From Diabrotica undecimpunctata (taxonomy: Eukaryota > Arthropoda > Insecta > Coleoptera > Chrysomelidae), in the NCBI RefSeq assembly GCF_040954645.1, contig NC_092807.1, positions 75,780,021 to 75,844,020 on the forward strand: a stretch of DNA of 64,000 nt. The letters run 5' to 3'. Of this stretch, positions 58,516-64,000 are shown in pieces (the first letter of the stretch is position 1; every line of letters starts with the position of its first letter). The translations under genes were made by a program, and so were the position numbers. Below the pieces are notes generated by a model, which saw only the letters and a list, made by a program, of their open reading frames with translations, did not search any database and was not told the DNA's origin.

Positions 58516-60730
58516 TCATTATTCAATCTCTTCATGATTTCTTCTTTAGAATATAATCCAGTACTTTCTACTAATTGATTTAATCCAATTTTTATTGTTC
58601 GCTGCCCTTTTTGTGATGTATTTTCTAACCTTGATAAAGCATCTGCCACTATATTGGATTTTCCAGAAATGTATTTGATTTCAAAGCAGTATTCACTAAG
58701 TATTAGACTCCACCGATGTATTCTACTGTTTCCATATTTGTTATTTAATATAGACGTTAAAGCTTGGTGATCTGTTTCTATTGTAAATTCATTACCCAAC
58801 AAATAAAATCTTAATTTTGTGACACAGTGTATTATACTTGCTAGTTCTAATTCTGAAACTGAGTAACCCTTTTCATGTGGCTTTGTGATTCTTGAAATGA
58901 ATTGTATTGGGTATTCGACCCCATCATGTATTTGTAATAATACCCCTGATAATCTCTCTATTGATGCATCTGTTCTTAATATGAATGGCTGTGTGTAGTC
59001 AGGATAGTATATTTTCAAATTTGACAGAAAAATGTTTTTAATTTCTTGGAATGCTAGTTCTCTTCTCTGATCCCATCTCCATTTTACACCTTTTCTCAGT
59101 AGTTCAAGTAATGGAATTTCTTTTATACTTAGATCTGGTATCATCCTTTTATAATAATTAATTATTCCAATAAATCCTCTTAAAGTTCTTAAATTGTGTG
59201 GTGTTTTATATTCCTGAATGACTTGTGTCCGTTCTGGATCCATTTCGATTCCCTTAGTGTTAAGTTTATAACCTAGATATATTACTTCTTTTTGAAAAAA
59301 TGTACATTTTTCTTGATTTATTTTTAGTCCAACTTTGTCTAATCTATTTATTATAATTTTTAGGTGTTTCTCATGATCTTCAGCCGTTTTAGAAAAAATT
59401 AATATATCATCAATGTAGTGAATTACAAAATGTTCATATTGATCCAAAATATCATGAAGACATCTACATAGAGCACTGCAAGATGAATGAAGTCCAAATG
59501 GTACTACTTTGAATTGATATACTACTCCATCTATCTGAAATCCTGTATACTGTCTACTTTTTCTTTCTAAAGGTATTAACCAGAAACTATGCTGTAAATC
59601 GATTTTAGTGAAAAATGACATTCCTGTAATTCTTCCTAATATTCCATCTATATTCATTGGTGCTTCAAATTGCTTTTCAGTAATCTTGTTAATATTCCTT
59701 GCATCCAAACATAACCTGATTTCACCTGATCTTTTTCGTACTACTACTATGGGGTTAATAAAATGTGTGTCTGCCTTCTCAATGATCCCATCTTCTAACA
59801 TATTATTAATTGTTTTGTTTACTTCTTCTCTGTATTTATATGGTATTGGGTATGATTTTGTTTTAAAATCTTTTTCTTCTTTAACTTTTATACTATGGAT
59901 ATAATTTTGTGCAATTCTATTTTCTTTATTGACAAGTCCCTTGTGTTGCTGCAATATGGAAATGACTATTGATTTATATTCTTCAGGGCAATTTAAAACT
60001 TTTATCATATCTTCTTCTTTACAAATAAAATTATTCTTCATTATGTACTCATTATTCCTTGCTTCCAATTTTCCGCACTCCGCCTCGTAGGCATCCATCT
60101 GCTTAAAATTTCCATTCCTTAAATATTCACTACAATAATTATTTTTTACATTCTTTTGGGACATTTCCCTATCATCAAAATACATTTCTTCTTCATAAAC
60201 ATCATTATTTTCTTTTAATAATATCCTATCAACTCTTATTCCTTCTTCTACCTCATCTTTCTGCATAAATTTAATTATTTGCCCTTCCAAAGTTACCATT
60301 TTTTCTTCAAAATCTATCTTTACTTTCTTCCTTTCCAATTCATCATTTCCCATTAATATATCAACACATAAATCCTTGACAATAAATCCTTGCATATTAA
60401 TTTCTTTATTAAGAATATTAATTTTAAAATTGGCTAGTTTATCAATTTCACCCAACTTCTTATTATTTGCACCAATAATTTTAATTTTTGGAATCTTTAT
60501 TATATCTGATAGTTTTAATGTATTAAAAATAAAATTCTCCGAGACTAATGTACTTTCTGAACCAGTATCTATCATAATTTTAATCATTTTATTTTTGGCC
60601 AAAGCATTTATATAAATTAAATTAATAGATTCAATAATTTTCTCTTCATCTAAAGAAATAAATTCAGAAGGTTTTTCATAATAGCAATGGCCTAACTTGT
60701 AATTCAGAAAGTTTACTGCACAAAATTTTG
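58470..60730 (-). CDS. Pol of Gypsy-C: protease, reverse transcriptase, RNase H
   Basis: The frame is open from the gag overlap (about 60730) to 58470. It starts FLNYKLGHCYYEKPSEFISL. Protease: IKIMIDTGSESTLVSENF and DILMGNDELERKKVKIDF. RT: PIVVVRKRSGEIRLCLDARN, FFTKIDLQHSFWLIPL, FKVVPFGLHSSCSALCRCLH, catalytic VIHYIDDILIFSK. RNase H: PFILRTDASIERLSGVLLQ, YSVSELELASIIHCVTKLRF, ETDHQALTSILNN. After SKEEIMKRLNND homology with Gypsy-B stops and about 17 foreign codons lead to a stop. There is no integrase. No internal lesions are visible, so RT and RNase H could be active. Translation probably needs -1 frameshifting. Confidence 0.93.
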
Positions 60731-62284
60731 ATTATTAGAATTGTCAGATTGTATCTGACCACTTGGATCTGATGTCCTATGTCTTTCCCTACTATGACTT
60801 CTACTCACATTCTCCTGCCTTGTACTACATCGTTCCCTGCCTTCGCAGCTTCTATTCCTTCGAACACAATTTACCTGTCTGTTATAGTTAGGTCGTTCTG
60901 TATTTCTTCTATTGTTAAAATCTTGTCTATTATTATTAGTACTGTTATTAAAATGTTGTCTATTATAATTAGTATTATTATTAAAATTTTGTCTATTATA
61001 ACTAGTATTATTATTAAAGTTCTGTCTATTTGGATTACTGTTAGTATTATTAAAATTTTGTAAACTATCACCATATCTATTATTATTGTTTTTCTTGTTG
61101 TTATTATTACTTGTCATATTGCCTCTTTGTATTCTTTGAATAAAATTAATAAAACTATCTATTGTTTGAATATTTTGTACAGTTACGGTTTGCACAACAT
61201 CAGCATCAAAATGTCTAGATACATTTAAGACTGTTTCATCCTCTCTAAGTGGTGGTTCTAAATATTTTGCAACTGTTATCAATTTCAATGCATAATCTAC
61301 CATATTTGATTTTAAATTTTGATTATACTTTCCAAAATATAGAATTTCTCTAAACTTTGCTTGCTCTAATTCACCCCAATAATAATTTAAAAATTTATTT
61401 TCAAATATTTGAAAGTTATCTAAATCATTTTCAATACTAGCAAACCAAGTTGCTGCATTGTCATTTAATGTCATTCTAATATAATCTTTAATATCATTAA
61501 TATTATTCACAAATCTTAATTTATGTTTTAAACTATTTATGTATACTCTAGGATGCAAATTTTTTATATTACCAGAGAATTTAATCCCAGTCTCATTTGT
61601 TAAATTTAAGTAAGGTCTCCCTATGTCTCTCATTTGTGAAATATCATCTATTCTCTGTTCCACATTTCTTATTTGATTACTATTTATTTGGATATTTTGT
61701 TGTATATTGTCTAATTTTTCTTCTGTGTTTCTCCTGTCTTCGTTAATTTTTACTTCTAAGTTACATTTCTGTAACTCTATTTTCTGTTCTATATCTATTT
61801 TATTATCTTGGATAATCCTCTTTACTTCTGTCCTCTCATTGTCTATCCTTTTCTTGTAGTCATTCCGTATACTTTTTATTTCATTTGCAACTTTTTTTTC
61901 TGCAGCTTCAAGTTTTTTATCCATTTGTTTTTCCATTTGTTTTACAATTTTATTATTATTATCTTCTATTTTCTTTTCTAATTTTCTATAATTCTCTTCC
62001 AATTTCTGTTCCATTTTTTTCATGTCTTCTTTGACTTCTTTTGAATTCTCTTCCAATTTTTTTATGTCTTCTTTGATTTCTTTTGAATTCTCTTCTATTG
62101 TCTTGTTCATCTGCATCATTAATGACATCAAAGCTGCCATATTGACATTTTCCTCTCTTTCTGGATTCATTTCTGCAGTATCTTGTGGAACTTGAACTAA
62201 ACTCTCCTCTTGTGTAGGTTGTGTTTCTACTTCCACATCTTCTTCATTCTTTTTGCTTCTTGTACCTTTCTTTCCTTGAGACAT
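60713..62284 (-). CDS. Gag of Gypsy-C: long coiled coil and Asn-rich repeats
   Basis: 523 residues from ATG at 62284 (MSQGKKGTRSKKNEEDVEVE). Residues 50-220 are a charged coiled coil (EENSKEIKEDIKKLEENSKE). A Gag core follows (GIKFSGNIKNLHPRVYINSL, NKFLNYYWGELEQAKFREIL), then an Asn-rich tail with four 11-residue repeats of the form NRQNFNNNTSY, and a Arg/Ser-rich end (RSHSRERHRTSD). No CCHC knuckle is present. RNA binding by the basic, low-complexity tail is inferred. The frame is intact. Confidence 0.92.
   Translation of the reverse strand: MSQGKKGTRSKKNEEDVEVETQPTQEESLVQVPQDTAEMNPEREENVNMAALMSLMMQMNKTIEENSKEIKEDIKKLEENSKEVKEDMKKMEQKLEENYRKLEKKIEDNNNKIVKQMEKQMDKKLEAAEKKVANEIKSIRNDYKKRIDNERTEVKRIIQDNKIDIEQKIELQKCNLEVKINEDRRNTEEKLDNIQQNIQINSNQIRNVEQRIDDISQMRDIGRPYLNLTNETGIKFSGNIKNLHPRVYINSLKHKLRFVNNINDIKDYIRMTLNDNAATWFASIENDLDNFQIFENKFLNYYWGELEQAKFREILYFGKYNQNLKSNMVDYALKLITVAKYLEPPLREDETVLNVSRHFDADVVQTVTVQNIQTIDSFINFIQRIQRGNMTSNNNNKKNNNNRYGDSLQNFNNTNSNPNRQNFNNNTSYNRQNFNNNTNYNRQHFNNSTNNNRQDFNNRRNTERPNYNRQVNCVRRNRSCEGRERCSTRQENVSRSHSRERHRTSDPSGQIQSDNSNNQNFVQ
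60722..60728 (-). promoter_or_regulatory. -1 frameshift slippery site A-AAT-TTT (Gypsy-C gag/pol)
   Basis: On the minus strand the gag codons CAA-AAT-TTT-GTG-CAG-TAA contain the heptamer A-AAT-TTT, two codons before the stop. Slipping back one base gives AAA-TTT and then the open pol frame. It has the same heptamer and phase as Gypsy-B at 39025-39031. Confidence 0.83.
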
Positions 62285-62404
62285 TTTGAGACTTTACTTG
62301 TTCAAATATAATTAAAAATAAATTCTATAATTTTTCCTTTCTACTGATAATTAATTTAATTATATGAGAGCACTTATCTTCCCAAACTAATTCTTTTAAA
62401 TAGA

Positions 62405-62424
62405 GAGCCCCACGTTGGGCGCCA
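62405..62424 (-). promoter_or_regulatory. Primer-binding site, tRNA-Lys
   Basis: TGGCGCCCAACGTGGGGCTC on the minus strand, three bases inside the 5' LTR. It is the expected complement of an insect tRNA-Lys 3' end. Confidence 0.9.
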
Positions 62425-62427
62425 AAT

Positions 62428-63757
62428 TGTTATGATGTGTTTTTTGTTTGAATGATGAGCAATGAGTATTTTTAATAATATAATATATAGGGTTTTTATC
62501 GCGGTTCTCAAAGAATTAGCTTGTAAGTACTTTTTTAAATTATCTTTATTATAACTATTATGAAACACACATATATATCTAACCTAGTCAATGTAAATTT
62601 AAAATAAACTATCTTTAAACTGATATTCTTATAAAACTAATTAAATTCTATAGACAATCTAAAATTTAAACAAACTATCTTCAAAATTGAAATTGTTATG
62701 ACATTAACTAAATTATATTAACAAAATTTTGTACCTTTCTTTCACTGAATGCCTAAATTAACTGTTTTCCACTATATATATTCTAATCACCACTGAAAGT
62801 CTTCGTACTTCGGTTATCCTTGTTTTTGTGAAATTACTTTTTTCAATTATCAGCTTCTACCAATTTAAGATATAGTTTTCTTCACCAGCATTTCTACACC
62901 ACCAACCAAACCAGCAAACAGCATTTATATTTATTCTTCTTTTCAATATAGCAATATCCAATTATTATAAGTTGATTTATACTAATCTCCAACCATAATA
63001 TAATTTAATTTCTTCCAATATACTTTTATAATCTTCAATAATTATTTGTGTATAATTATAAATGTGCATTAATTATATGCATAATTTTTAATCTTCATTT
63101 AACTCACTATATTAAACTATTGGACTATTTGTACTTGATTCACTGACTCTAACTAACTTTCATAATAAACTGCTTGACTTCTGACTAAAAACTTAAAAAC
63201 TGCCAAAAACTGCCATCTTGAATCCAAATCACGGGTATTTATATGTTTTTGGATTTCTAGAACCATCTCGTAAGATATCATGTTCTATTTTGTTCTATTA
63301 ACTACTTGTCTGAATTTTCTGGAACAAACCATTTCGCAAACATGGCCATCTCCGGAGATCCAGAGAATTCCATTCTTTTCTATTAATAATTTTGTTTACA
63401 TTTAGGCTTTTCAGATCAGAATATATAATTAAATTAGTAACTTAACATTCTAATTTAATAAAATACACATTTCAAACAATATATTATTATAACCCACTTA
63501 TATTCGTAATTATGATTCTTAATTTGACACTTGGAGTATGTATAGTTGGTTGCCTAGGCACATGGCTCACTTATATATATTTACAATATTAAAATACAAC
63601 TTTTTACAATTATTATATGCTAATTTATTAAAAATGCCCTCACATAAATATATTTTTATAAAATTCTCTAGTATATAACTTATTTAAAACAACCAAATAT
63701 CTAATATTATGTAGTATATAACTTATAAATTATTTTCTATAAACCCTAATCGTATCA
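62428..63757 (-). mobile_element. 5' LTR of Gypsy-C (1,330 bp)
   Basis: Same length and nearly the same sequence as 56599-57928. It is followed on the outside by atatatatata. Confidence 0.93.
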
Positions 63758-64000
63758 ATATATATATATACAGTATAGGTAAAAGTTTATGGTCGGTATG
63801 GACCTTATGTGAGATGGAGTGAGAAACACCTGTTTAATAAGAGAGAGGTATATTAGGTCCGCCCTTTAAATCGCCGAACTTGCATGAGTGGAAATAATAA
63901 AAAAGGGGAAATTCAACGATGCCAAACTTATTGGTTTTATTTGACCTGTTGTCTTTTTAGCATTTGAACAATGTTCTAAAATAATCAAATTTGGGCGAAA
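63758..64000. other. Possible Tc1-like transposon end
   Basis: After the short TA run, TACAGTATAGGTAAAAGTTT followed by atggtcgg resembles the TA-CAGT...AAAAGTTTATGG start of many Tc1-type inverted repeats. The window ends before a transposase or second end could be seen. Confidence 0.4.

Larger units (their letters stand above)
56599..63757 (-). mobile_element. Gypsy-C: Ty3/gypsy element, integrase replaced
   Basis: A 7,159-bp element on the minus strand: 5' LTR 62428-63757, primer site 62405-62424, gag 62284-60713, pol 60730-58470 (protease, RT, RNase H), then about 0.5 kb of unrelated sequence instead of integrase, and 3' LTR 56599-57928. Both LTRs are exactly 1,330 bp, and I noticed only one substitution (near 56931 against 62760), so insertion is recent. 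Without integrase it would need one supplied in trans. A diverged LTR relative is at 27431 and a solo LTR at 9098. Confidence 0.94.

Overview
This window is AT-rich, intron-bearing animal DNA made almost entirely of transposable elements. The families present are those of an insect: Ty3/gypsy LTR elements primed by a tRNA-Lys-type site, several non-LTR lineages, a Penelope-like element (PLE), PIF/Harbinger and mariner. A beetle with a large genome is my best guess, by general resemblance only. I see no intact host gene, tRNA, rRNA or CRISPR array.

Layout. 1-6026: old non-LTR (LINE) fragments on both strands and dispersed repeats. 6027-14843: a chain of unrelated elements separated only by (TA)n tracts. 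They are a 362-bp tandem array (6113-8706) with an inverted last copy (8707-9032), a solo LTR (9098-10509), a decayed gypsy element with a macrodomain and a CCCH finger after integrase (10587-13444), and a 5'-truncated PLE ending in inverted repeats (13532-14788). 14844-17581: repeats and a LINE fragment. 17582-21577: 3'-truncated Gypsy-A copy 1. 21778-28805: LINE fragments, dispersed repeats and LTR relics. 28857-34138: nearly intact Gypsy-A copy 2 (minus strand). 34203-45693: Gypsy-B with 2.7-kb LTRs. 45809-48935: integrase-end fragment of a Gypsy-A relative, then small repeats. 48936-53989: PIF/Harbinger element with both its genes and a nested RTE-like LINE. 54336-56519: LTR-like repeat interrupted by a mariner relic. 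56599-63757: Gypsy-C (minus strand) with 1,330-bp LTRs and no integrase. 63758-64000: possible Tc1-like end.

How the parts work together. Each 362-bp monomer carries, on the minus strand, a sequence that folds as a type I hammerhead ribozyme with a minimal helix III and a long helix I. This is the layout known from PLE-associated ribozymes and animal retrozymes, and a PLE relic with a decayed hammerhead-like motif lies about 4.5 kb away. Gypsy-B and Gypsy-C share an A-AAU-UUU slippery heptamer just before the gag stop with pol in the -1 frame, and both have Asn-rich Gag tails in place of zinc knuckles. Gypsy-A instead keeps gag and pol in one frame. The Harbinger element has the usual pair of genes, a DDE transposase (7 exons, one nonsense codon) and a Myb/SANT-like partner.

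Caution. Nearly every major junction falls in a (TA)n tract. That may be real target preference, but long TA tracts are also where assemblies misjoin, so adjacency across them should be treated as provisional.
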